From the NCBI GenBank assembly GCA_937891595.1, contig CALATF010000035.1, positions 1 to 45,790 on the forward strand: a DNA stretch of 45,790 nucleotides, read 5' to 3'. This DNA is from an uncultured Clostridia bacterium. Its GTDB lineage: Bacteria; Bacillota; Clostridia; Christensenellales; UBA1242. Position numbers and translations under genes: made by a program. How positions within the stretch are numbered: position 1 is the stretch's first letter; each line of letters starts with the position of its first letter. A model generated the notes under the pieces. It ran no database searches and was not told the origin of the DNA. It was given only the letters and a program-made list of their open reading frames with translations. This document shows, piece by piece, positions 1 through 6,838 of this stretch.

Positions 1-891
1 CTTGAATCAATGAAATTCCCTGAGCCAGTAATCTCTCTTTCTGTAGAACCAAAATCTAAAGCTGACCAAGATAAAATGGGTCAAGCATTAGCTAAACTAC
101 AAGAAGAAGATCCAACTTTCCGTGCTCACACTGACACAGAAACTGGACAAACTATCATCTCTGGTATGGGTGAGTTACACTTAGACATCCTAGTTGACCG
201 TATGCGCCGTGAATTTAAAGTAGAAGCTAACGTAGGTGCTCCAATGGTATCTTACCGTGAAACATTCCGTGGCTCTGCTAAAGTTCAAGGTAAATTCACT
301 CGTCAATCAGGTGGTCGCGGTCAATACGGTGACGTAACGATCGAGTTCTCTCCAAATGAAGAGGGTAAAGGCTTTGAATTCGAAAACGCTATCGTTGGTG
401 GTGTAGTACCTCGTGAATACATTCCTGCAGTAGAAGCGGGTCTTCGTGACTCTCTTGACCGCGGTGTAGTTGCTGGTTACCCACTAATCGACATTAAAGC
501 GAAATTAGTATTCGGTTCTTACCATGACGTTGACTCGAATGAGATGGCGTTCAAAATTGCTGCATCTATGGCATTAAAAGAAGCTGCTAAACGTTGTGAC
601 GCAGTAATCTTAGAGCCAATGATGAAAGTTGAAGTTGTAATTCCAGAAGAGTATCTTGGTGATATCATGGGTAACATTACTTCTCGTCGCGGACGCGTTG
701 AGGGTATGGAAGCTCGCGGTAACTCTCAAGTAGTACGTTCTATGGTACCATTATCTGAAATGTTCGGATATGCTACAACTTTACGTTCTGCAACTCAAGG
801 TCGCGGTGTATTCTCAATGACATTTGATCATTATGAAGAAGTACCAAAATCAATTGCTGCAGATATCATCAAAAAAAATAAAGGTGAATAA
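1..891 (+). CDS. fusA: Elongation factor G, C-terminal part (5' truncated)
   Basis: EF-G is the GTPase that drives ribosome translocation. The reading frame is open from the first base (Leu-Glu-Ser precede the Met at base 10), so this is the last 296 residues of a protein usually near 690; the G domain lies outside the window. Visible are the region beginning [17 protein letters not shown], the [10 protein letters not shown] segment, the domain IV stretch [13 protein letters not shown] and the C-terminal end [17 protein letters not shown], which is very like Bacillales EF-G. All Arg codons are CGT/CGC, whereas the rest of the window mainly uses AGA. It lies upstream of tuf, as in the usual str operon. 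The composition suggests it may come from a different organism than the bulk of the window. Confidence 0.95.
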   Translation, partial: LESMKFPEPVISLSVEPKSKADQDKMGQALAKLQEEDPTFRAHTDTETGQTIISGMGELHLDILVDRMRREFKVEANVGAPMVSYRETFRGSAKVQGKFTRQSGGRGQYGDVTIEFSPNEEGKGFEFENAIVGGVVPREYIPAVEAGLRDSLDRGVVAGYPLIDIKAKLVFGSYHDVDSNEMAFKIAASMALKEAAKRCDAVILEPMMKVEVVIPEEYLGDIMGNITSRRGRVEGMEARGNSQVVRSMVPLSEMFGYATTLRSATQGRGVFSMTFDHYEEVPKSIAADIIKKNKGE

Positions 892-943
892 TTGAAATTT
901 CATCTTGTTTAAAGTATAACTAATTTGTAAACTATGATTGTAT

Positions 944-971
944 GATTATGGTTGGGGCCCCTTCCATAATC
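944..971 (+). promoter_or_regulatory. Hairpin between fusA and tuf
   Basis: A near-perfect inverted repeat: GATTATGG (944-951) pairs with CCATAATC (964-971), and the centre GGGGCCCC (954-961) is self-complementary, with only a TT/TT internal mismatch. There is no proper U tract after it, so it is not a standard terminator. It could be an attenuator or mRNA processing site that sets tuf level against fusA; the role is inferred. Confidence 0.5.
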
Positions 972-1028
972 AACAATTTTAGAATAAATTTTAAAAAATA
1001 AAACATATCTCTGAGGAGGCATTTTCAA

Positions 1029-2231
1029 ATGGCTAAAGAAAAATTTGACCGTTCAAAAACACATGCTAACGTTGGTACTATCGGACACGTTGACCATGGT
1101 AAAACTACTTTAACTGCTGCAATCGCAACAGTATTATCAAAAGCAATGGGTGGAGAAGCTAAATCTTACGCTGACATCGACAACGCACCAGAAGAAAAAG
1201 AGCGTGGTATCACAATCAACACTTCTCACGTTGAATATGAAACTGCAACTCGTCACTATGCACACGTTGACTGCCCAGGACACGCTGACTATGTTAAAAA
1301 CATGATCACTGGTGCTGCTCAAATGGACGGCGCTATCCTTGTTGTTGCTTCAACTGATGGCCCAATGCCTCAAACAAGAGAACACATTCTTCTTGCACGT
1401 CAAGTAGGTGTTCCATACATCGTTGTATTTATGAACAAAGTTGACCAAGTTGACGATCCAGAACTTCTTGAACTTGTTGAAATGGATATTCGTGATCTTC
1501 TTAGCGAATATGGTTTCCCAGGGGATGAAACTCCAATCATCAAAGGTTCAGCATTAAAAGCTTTAGAAGCAGCTCAAGCTGGTAACCCAGATGATCCTGC
1601 ATGTGCTTGTATCGCAGAACTTCTTAACGCTGTTGATACATTCATTCCACAACCTACAAGAGCTATTGACCAACCATTCTTAATGCCTGTTGAAGATGTT
1701 TTCACAATCACAGGCCGTGGTACAGTTGCTACTGGTAGAGTAGAAAGAGGCGTTGTTAAAGTTGGTGACAACGTTGCTATCGTTGGTATGGGTTCAGATA
1801 AATCAAGCGTTGTAACAGGCGTTGAAATGTTCAGAAAACTTCTTGACGAAGCTCAAGCTGGTGACAATATTGGTGTTCTTCTTCGTGGTATTCAAAGAAC
1901 AGATATCGAAAGAGGTCAAGTTCTTTGCAAACCAGGTTCAATTGCACCTCATACAAAATTTACTGCTGAAGTTTACGTATTAAAGAAAGAAGAAGGCGGA
2001 AGACATACTCCATTCTTCAATGGATATCGTCCACAATTCTATTTCAGAACAACAGACGTTACAGGTTCTATTGAACTTGCTAAAGGTGTTGAAATGGTTA
2101 TGCCTGGCGACAACGTAGCTATGACTATTAGCCTTATCACTCCTATCGCTATTGAACAAGGTTTAAGATTTGCTATCCGTGAAGGTGGCAGAACTGTTGG
2201 TTCAGGTGTTGTTTCTCAAATTTTAGAATAA
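1029..2231 (+). CDS. tuf: Elongation factor Tu
   Basis: EF-Tu delivers aminoacyl-tRNA to the ribosomal A site as a GTP complex. The 400-residue length is normal. GTPase motifs are intact: P-loop GHVDHGKT at 19-26, DCPGH at 81-85, NKVD at 136-139, followed by the two beta-barrel domains and the end [16 protein letters not shown] strong SD (gaggag) stands 10-11 bases before the ATG. The first ~30 residues ([16 protein letters not shown]) look Bacilli-like, while the middle ([20 protein letters not shown]) looks clostridial. Arg codons shift from CGT only near the 5' end to a CGT/AGA mixture further on. Highly expressed genes prefer CGT, so this is suggestive only. Confidence 0.97.
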   Translation: MAKEKFDRSKTHANVGTIGHVDHGKTTLTAAIATVLSKAMGGEAKSYADIDNAPEEKERGITINTSHVEYETATRHYAHVDCPGHADYVKNMITGAAQMDGAILVVASTDGPMPQTREHILLARQVGVPYIVVFMNKVDQVDDPELLELVEMDIRDLLSEYGFPGDETPIIKGSALKALEAAQAGNPDDPACACIAELLNAVDTFIPQPTRAIDQPFLMPVEDVFTITGRGTVATGRVERGVVKVGDNVAIVGMGSDKSSVVTGVEMFRKLLDEAQAGDNIGVLLRGIQRTDIERGQVLCKPGSIAPHTKFTAEVYVLKKEEGGRHTPFFNGYRPQFYFRTTDVTGSIELAKGVEMVMPGDNVAMTISLITPIAIEQGLRFAIREGGRTVGSGVVSQILE

Positions 2232-2249
2232 GAAATAATTGAATCTTCT

Positions 2250-2283
2250 AAAAAAGCTCTTTAGAAATAAAGGGCTTTTTTTA
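2250..2283 (+). terminator. Rho-independent terminator after tuf
   Basis: AAAGCTCTTT pairs with AAAGGGCTTT (one G-T pair) around a short A-rich loop and runs into a T tract. It lies 20 bases after the tuf stop. Confidence 0.8.
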
Positions 2284-2316
2284 TTTATTCATAACCATAA
2301 ATTTAATATGTACATT

Positions 2317-2345
2317 TTGACTATTGTATTTTTAACCATTATATT
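2317..2345 (+). promoter_or_regulatory. Sigma-A-type promoter for the paralogue pair
   Basis: TTGACT at 2317-2322 and TATATT at 2340-2345 are separated by exactly 17 bases. They lie between the tuf terminator and the next gene. Confidence 0.7.
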
Positions 2346-2372
2346 ATATACTTGAAAGGTAGGAGATTTTTT

Positions 2373-2846
2373 ATGTCTATTTGTGTAAATATTAATACAG
2401 GAAGCGAAGAAGCTATATATTATAGAAATGAATTAATGAATTATAGTAATGTTGTAAGTAATAGAATTTTTCATTTAGGGTCAAATGATATTGAACAAGG
2501 AATAACTGCGTTTAACGACGGGAAAAGAATTATAGTTGAACAAGAAGATTATACAAATAAAAATGCAGATATTATAACTTCATATTCTTGCTATGATAAT
2601 GGTATTTTTACAAAATCAAGTAAATTAGTTAAAGGTTCTATGCATCAGGAATATATAGGCTTTCAGGTTGATACAGATGGATTTGTTTATTCTTTTGATG
2701 AAACTATTGCAAAAGAAGTTTATAGAGATTTGCTTGATAGAACAACCTTATTAAATGAAGAATTTGTTGAAGAAGAAGATCCTATACTTAAAAATCCTAT
2801 TATAGATAATGATAAATATACTACAATATTAGAAAGTGTTCAATAA
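2373..2846 (+). CDS. Small unknown protein, first of a tandem paralogous pair
   Basis: 157 residues, function not recognised. I chose the ATG at 2373 because the SD GGTAGGAG ends about 7 bases before it; an in-frame TTG at 2352 precedes the SD and is unlikely. There is no signal peptide, membrane segment or known motif. The protein is acidic, with an EEFVEEEDP stretch near the C-terminus. The segment NDIEQGITAFNDGKRIIVEQ is matched in the next gene by KDIENGVTSFYDGERCIIQI, and both are followed by a similar mixed region with ...GxxGFQVDT/GYNAFEMDT, so the two are duplicates. They form a two-gene unit with its own promoter and terminator. Confidence 0.8.
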   Translation: MSICVNINTGSEEAIYYRNELMNYSNVVSNRIFHLGSNDIEQGITAFNDGKRIIVEQEDYTNKNADIITSYSCYDNGIFTKSSKLVKGSMHQEYIGFQVDTDGFVYSFDETIAKEVYRDLLDRTTLLNEEFVEEEDPILKNPIIDNDKYTTILESVQ

Positions 2847-2872
2847 TTATAGCTATTTTATGAGGAAAATTA

Positions 2873-3325
2873 ATGAAACTTAATGATAAGGCTGTAAAGC
2901 TTAAACATACAAAAGATAGAATTGATTTATATAATAATATCTTATCTAATAACAATATTGAAATGGGTATGAAAGATATCGAAAATGGAGTAACATCTTT
3001 TTATGATGGGGAAAGGTGTATTATTCAAATTCGCGAAGGAAATTCATGTAGACCAACAGTAACTGAAACATATATTACAGAGTATTTTGATGATGATTCG
3101 GGGCATAATTTTATTTTAGGTGCAACTCAAATGACTAATTTTAAAGGCGTGGTTGGATATAATGCTTTTGAAATGGATACTTTTGATGATAAGATTTCTT
3201 TTTTACCATCTATAGATTCAGAACACAAATATTCAGAATTGTTTAATGAAACAATGAATATTGTAGGAAAAGCTATTTTACAACGAACACAAGAAAATAT
3301 AGAAAGCCAAGATATGACAGAATAA
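2873..3325 (+). CDS. Small unknown protein, second of a tandem paralogous pair
   Basis: 150 residues, function not recognised. An SD-like tgagga stands about 8 bases before the ATG. Shared with the upstream protein are a DIExGxTxFxDGxRxII core (residues about 34-52), a central acidic tract (EYFDDDSGHN) and a GYNAFEMDTFDD block. It is soluble and acidic with no export signal. The 26-base gap and the shared terminator suggest co-transcription with its paralogue. The pair lies between tuf and a membrane-protein gene, and this position gives no functional clue. Confidence 0.8.
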   Translation: MKLNDKAVKLKHTKDRIDLYNNILSNNNIEMGMKDIENGVTSFYDGERCIIQIREGNSCRPTVTETYITEYFDDDSGHNFILGATQMTNFKGVVGYNAFEMDTFDDKISFLPSIDSEHKYSELFNETMNIVGKAILQRTQENIESQDMTE

Positions 3326-3334
3326 AATGTATTT

Positions 3335-3368
3335 AAAGAACTTATTTAAATAAATAAGTTCTTTTTTA
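3335..3368 (+). terminator. Terminator after the paralogue pair
   Basis: AAGAACTTATTT (3337-3348) pairs with AAATAAGTTCTT (3352-3363), followed by TTTTT. The loop is three bases. Confidence 0.85.
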
Positions 3369-3450
3369 ATAAGACGTTAAATTAATATGTTTTTTTATGA
3401 ATTTTATGCCATTTATTTATTTTAATTTATTTTCTAAATTAAAAAAATGA

Positions 3451-3479
3451 TTGCAAATTTTTTCAATTCCTTATATACT
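3451..3479 (+). promoter_or_regulatory. Promoter giving a near-leaderless transcript
   Basis: TTGCAA (3451-3456) and TATACT (3474-3479) are 17 bases apart. The predicted start of transcription, about 7 bases on, falls at or within 1-2 bases of the ATG at 3488, and there is no SD. Confidence 0.7.
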
Positions 3480-3487
3480 ATCAAAGT

Positions 3488-4936
3488 ATGGAAGATAAAG
3501 ATTTTAATCAAAAAGTTAAGGATAGCAAAGGTAATAGTCCGTTTAGAATTAAATGGGCTGGTTTGTTTATTGCTATGTTTTGGGCTTTCTTTTTTGCTAT
3601 GGCATTAAGTAATGTTTTAAGCCCATATTTTTCTCAAATTATAGGTGGTTTATTATCTGGTATAACCCCTATATTGTTGGGAATTGTTATAGCTTTTGTT
3701 TTTTATAAACTTGTTGATTTTATAGAAAAAGTTATATTAAAAAATGCATTTACTTCAAGTCCTTATAAATTTGCAATAAAAAGGGCAATTTCAATTACAT
3801 CTGTAATTTTGATAATAGTTGGTATAGTAGCTCTTGTTTTTTCTATATTGGTTCCTAAAATAGTTGAAATCGTAGAAAGGTTAACCGCTGGTGGTGGTGA
3901 TGGTGGTGTTCAACTTTACAATCAAAGGGTTAATGAAATTTGTGCATTAATACAAAGAGTTTTTGGGGCTGAAATTTCACAAGATAGTATTAAAAATATT
4001 TTAAATACTGTTTTTGAATCTTTTATGGAAACAATAGGGTATTTAAATAACTTGTTAGAATTATCAATGAGTGTTTTGTCAGCCTTACTTAATGTTTTAA
4101 TGGGGTTACTTATTGGTATTTTAATTTTAAAAGACAAAGAAAAAATTAGTAGATTTTCAAGAAGATTTACTTATGCTAATTTCAGAAAAGATAGAGCAGA
4201 TGAACTTTGCGTAATGGCTGGTAATGCAAATAAAATTTTATATAATTATATTATTTCAAAATTAATTGAATTTGCCATTATATTTGTTTCTTTAGGCCTT
4301 ACATTTGTAATAATAGGTTTAGAGTTTACTTGGGAAATTGCATTAATTATTGGTTTATTTAACTTTATTCCTTATTTTGGTATTTACATTGGTGCAATAC
4401 CTGCTATACTCATTACATTAATATTTGACTCTATGAGCGCAGCTTTATATATGACTTTAGCAACAATTATTATTACAACCATTGAACTTAACACTATTGT
4501 TCCGTTTATCACCGGTAAAAAACTTAAAGTTAATTCTTTACTAATAGTTACATCTATTATTATAGGCGGAGCTATGTTTGGGGTAGTAGGAATGCTTTTT
4601 GCTCCTCCTATTATTGCTTTAATAAGTGTTATTATAACAAGTAATATAGAACTTAAAGAAAATCATAGAAAATACATGGAAGAACTTAAAAAAGCTAGAG
4701 AAAAGAGTGAACAAGAAGAACTTGAAAGACTTGGTTTGATAGACTCGGCATCTGGTGAACAAAATGATAAAATTAAAGCAAATGATAATAAGGAAGAAAT
4801 TAAAACAGAAAAGATAGATGTAACAGATAGCTCTAAAATAGAAAAACAAGAAGATAAAAAACAATCAAAAGTCAAAAAAACAAAAAACACTGATACAAAA
4901 CAAAAAAGTGAAAAGAAAGAAAAATTGAAAGAATAG
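3488..4936 (+). CDS. AI-2E transporter family (PerM/YdiK-type) membrane protein
   Basis: 482 residues. The architecture fits the AI-2E/UPF0118 family: two hydrophobic segments at about 25-75, one at 97-125, a soluble insert containing the amphipathic helix region 130-190, then four to five further segments to about 395, with the family-like stretch GLFNFIPYFGIYIGAIPAILI. Some members export small molecules or ions, and the substrate cannot be told here. Residues about 400-482 form a cytoplasmic tail of almost only K, E, D, S and T, a low-complexity addition. The ATG follows its -10 box by 8 bases with no SD, so the mRNA is probably leaderless. trpS follows after 30 bases, possibly in the same transcript. 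Confidence 0.85.
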   Translation: MEDKDFNQKVKDSKGNSPFRIKWAGLFIAMFWAFFFAMALSNVLSPYFSQIIGGLLSGITPILLGIVIAFVFYKLVDFIEKVILKNAFTSSPYKFAIKRAISITSVILIIVGIVALVFSILVPKIVEIVERLTAGGGDGGVQLYNQRVNEICALIQRVFGAEISQDSIKNILNTVFESFMETIGYLNNLLELSMSVLSALLNVLMGLLIGILILKDKEKISRFSRRFTYANFRKDRADELCVMAGNANKILYNYIISKLIEFAIIFVSLGLTFVIIGLEFTWEIALIIGLFNFIPYFGIYIGAIPAILITLIFDSMSAALYMTLATIIITTIELNTIVPFITGKKLKVNSLLIVTSIIIGGAMFGVVGMLFAPPIIALISVIITSNIELKENHRKYMEELKKAREKSEQEELERLGLIDSASGEQNDKIKANDNKEEIKTEKIDVTDSSKIEKQEDKKQSKVKKTKNTDTKQKSEKKEKLKE

Positions 4937-4966
4937 TTAATTAGTAAAAAAGGAGGATATAAAACA

Positions 4967-5956
4967 ATGGAAAAAGAAATTTTATATAGTGCTACTAAAC
5001 CAACGGGTAAATTAACTCTTGGTAATTATATAGGGGCTATTAAAAACTGGAATGAAATGCAAGAAAATTATAACTCTATTTTTTGTGTTGCAGATTTGCA
5101 CTCTTTAACTGTAGATATTGACAAGCAAGAGTTAAAAGATAACATATATAGCCAAATTGCAACTTTTTTAGCCTTTGGGTTAGATCCTCAAAAAAGCATA
5201 ATTTATTGTCAATCTCATGTAAAAGAGCATGCCGAACTTGCTTGGATAATGAATTGTACAACTTACTTTGGGGAAGCTAGTCGTATGACTCAATACAAAG
5301 ATGCAAAAGCAAAAAATAAAAACATTTCAGTAGGACTTTTTACTTACCCTATGCTTATGGCTGCAGACATACTATTGTATGATACCAACGTAGTTCCTGT
5401 TGGACAAGACCAAATGCAACATGTTGAAATTTGTAGAGATATAGCTACAAGATTTAATAACAAATACGGAGAAACTTTTATAATACCTAAAGGAATAGTG
5501 CCTAAGGTTGGTGCAAAAATAAAAGGATTGCAAGATCCAACAAAGAAAATGTCTAAATCTGACGATAATGAAAACGATGTAATTTTAATTGAAGATGATG
5601 ACGATACAATTAGAAGAAAATTCAAAAGAGCAGTAACAGATAGTTTAAATAGAATTAAATATTGCGAGGAACAACCAGGGGTTTCAAATTTATTAACAAT
5701 TTATTCATCAATGAAAAAAATATCTATTGAACAAGCTGAAAAAGAATTTGAAGGCTGTGGATATGGTGATTTAAAAACTAGAACGGCTGAAGCAGTTATT
5801 GAAGTTTTAAGCCCTGTAAGAAAACGCTTGTTAGAATTAAAAAGTAACAAAAAGTATTTGGAAGAAGTTATGTCTCAAGGTGCTGAAAAGGCTAGGTTAT
5901 TTGCAAGACGTAAATTAGCAAAAGTTTATAAAAAAGTGGGCTTAGTTACCTTATAA
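4967..5956 (+). CDS. trpS: Tryptophanyl-tRNA synthetase
   Basis: TrpRS charges tRNA-Trp in the cytoplasm. At 329 residues it is of normal bacterial size. The class I signatures are present: the HIGH-equivalent in PTGKLTLGNYIGA (residues 12-24) and KMSKS at 194-198. The MAADILLYD and VPVGQDQMQHVE stretches of the tryptophan/adenylate pocket are also clear. The SD AGGAGG stands about 10 bases before the ATG. No T-box leader is possible in the 30-base gap; expression probably comes from the upstream promoter or from within the preceding gene. Confidence 0.96.
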   Translation: MEKEILYSATKPTGKLTLGNYIGAIKNWNEMQENYNSIFCVADLHSLTVDIDKQELKDNIYSQIATFLAFGLDPQKSIIYCQSHVKEHAELAWIMNCTTYFGEASRMTQYKDAKAKNKNISVGLFTYPMLMAADILLYDTNVVPVGQDQMQHVEICRDIATRFNNKYGETFIIPKGIVPKVGAKIKGLQDPTKKMSKSDDNENDVILIEDDDDTIRRKFKRAVTDSLNRIKYCEEQPGVSNLLTIYSSMKKISIEQAEKEFEGCGYGDLKTRTAEAVIEVLSPVRKRLLELKSNKKYLEEVMSQGAEKARLFARRKLAKVYKKVGLVTL

Positions 5957-5967
5957 TTTATTAAAAT

Positions 5968-6004
5968 AAAGAAAAACGTATTAATGGCACGTTTTTCTTT
6001 TTTT
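5968..6004 (+). terminator. Terminator after trpS
   Basis: AAAGAAAAACGT (5968-5979) pairs with ACGTTTTTCTTT (5989-6000) across a 9-base loop and is followed by a T run. Confidence 0.85.
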
Positions 6005-6054
6005 ATTTACCTAAAAATTATATTTAAAGTAAAAAATAATTTTTAGTTTTTACA

Positions 6055-6288
6055 TTAGAAGAAAACTCTATTACATCTATTGCATGAGTTGCAATTATTG
6101 CAAGACCCGCAAGTATTACATCCATTATTCCCGCAACAATTATTTTGACACGAATTACACCCGCCGGTTCCAGAAAGAGATAATAGTAGTAGAAGTAGGA
6201 AATTTGTGTTAGTGTTTAAATTTGTGTCTGTAGCTGATGTAAATATTGAAATAAGTAATGTAAGTATTATAAAAAAAGTATTATCCAT
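6055..6288 (-). CDS. Small membrane protein with Asn/Cys/Gly-rich tail
   Basis: 77 residues starting at the ATG at 6288, preceded by the SD AAGGAG at 5 bases; a longer frame to 6315 would start upstream of the SD. Residues about 4-18 are hydrophobic, a second hydrophobic stretch (FLLLLLLSLSG) follows at about 30-40, and the C-terminal ~34 residues contain ten Cys in a repeating N/G-x-C pattern (GCNTCGSCNNCNSCNRCNR). This tail could bind metal or form disulfide cross-links. It is divergent from an ArsR-type regulator, which favours a metal or redox role, but small hydrophobic Cys/Gly-rich proteins in spore-formers can also be coat or spore-surface components. Function is inferred only. Confidence 0.7.
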   Translation of the reverse strand: MDNTFFIILTLLISIFTSATDTNLNTNTNFLLLLLLSLSGTGGCNSCQNNCCGNNGCNTCGSCNNCNSCNRCNRVFF

Positions 6289-6311
6289 TATTTTCTCCTT
6301 TTTTTCAAAAT

Positions 6312-6340
6312 ACAATTTTTTAAAGCCTTTTTATCAAATT
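6312..6340 (-). promoter_or_regulatory. Promoter of the Cys-rich membrane protein
   Basis: On the minus strand TTGATA is followed after 17 bases by TGTATT, just upstream of the SD of the gene starting at 6288. Confidence 0.6.
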
Positions 6341-6349
6341 TTCGATAAA
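6330..6349. promoter_or_regulatory. Candidate operator in the divergent region
   Basis: TTTATC (6330-6335) and GATAAA (6344-6349) form an inverted repeat with an 8-base spacer. It overlaps the -35 box of the minus-strand promoter and lies just upstream of the plus-strand -35 box, a position suited to binding by the neighbouring ArsR-type dimer. Binding is inferred. Confidence 0.35.
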
Positions 6350-6357
6350 GTTATTAC

Positions 6358-6386
6358 TTGATATAAAATAAATTAATTTTTATACT
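6358..6386 (+). promoter_or_regulatory. Promoter of the ArsR-type regulator
   Basis: TTGATA (6358-6363) and TATACT (6381-6386) with 17-base spacing, followed by the SD AAAGGAGA. Confidence 0.7.
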
Positions 6387-6407
6387 AAATTTAAAGGAGA
6401 AGAAATT

Positions 6408-6755
6408 TTGAGCACAGAACAACTTTATGTAAACATTGATAAAAATACTTTGTTAAATCTGCAGTATTATATGCCAGAAAATGATACTTTGCGACAACTT
6501 GCAGATATGTTTAGCATTTTTTCAGATTATACTCGTTTAAGAATTATATCTGCATTAGCTTTAAGTGAAATGTGTGTAAATGATTTATCCAAATATTTAG
6601 ATATAAACCAAACAACTATTAGCCATCAGTTAAGATTGCTAAAAAATTTTAATGTGGTGGTGGACAGAAGAAAAGGGAAAGTTGTTTTTTATAGTTTAGG
6701 TAATATAATGGTAAATAATATAATGGCTGACGGGGTAGATTATATTCTAGGTTAA
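6408..6755 (+). CDS. ArsR/SmtB-family winged-helix regulator
   Basis: 115 residues starting at TTG, with the SD AAAGGAGA 7 bases upstream. The ArsR fold is clear: FSDYTRLRIISALALSEMCVNDL (38-60), the recognition helix region INQTTISHQLRLLKNFNVV (66-84) and the wing RRKGKVVFYSL. The family usually represses a divergent or downstream gene until a ligand binds. The classic alpha-3 metal motif ELCVCD appears as EMCVND, with a single Cys56, and the C-terminal helix has no His/Asp pair of the CzrA/SmtB alpha-5 type, so a metal ligand is doubtful. Its likely target is the divergent Cys-rich membrane protein gene. Confidence 0.88.
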   Translation: MSTEQLYVNIDKNTLLNLQYYMPENDTLRQLADMFSIFSDYTRLRIISALALSEMCVNDLSKYLDINQTTISHQLRLLKNFNVVVDRRKGKVVFYSLGNIMVNNIMADGVDYILG

Positions 6756-6783
6756 AATTATTTATACATTTGATTAAAAATAA

Positions 6784-6825
6784 AAATTGTGATAATCTCT
6801 AATTATAGAGTGTCACAATTTTTTT
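6784..6825 (+). terminator. Terminator between the ArsR gene and uvrC
   Basis: AAATTGTGA (6784-6792) pairs with TCACAATTT (6812-6820), and inner arms CTCT/AGAG extend the stem around TAATTATA. A T run follows to 6825. It ends only three bases before the uvrC SD. Confidence 0.85.
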
Positions 6826-6838
6826 ATGGGGAATGTTT

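Noticed and set aside
4937..4966. T-box riboswitch upstream of trpS
   Set aside because: Only 30 bases separate it from the preceding gene, and no specifier loop or antiterminator can fit.
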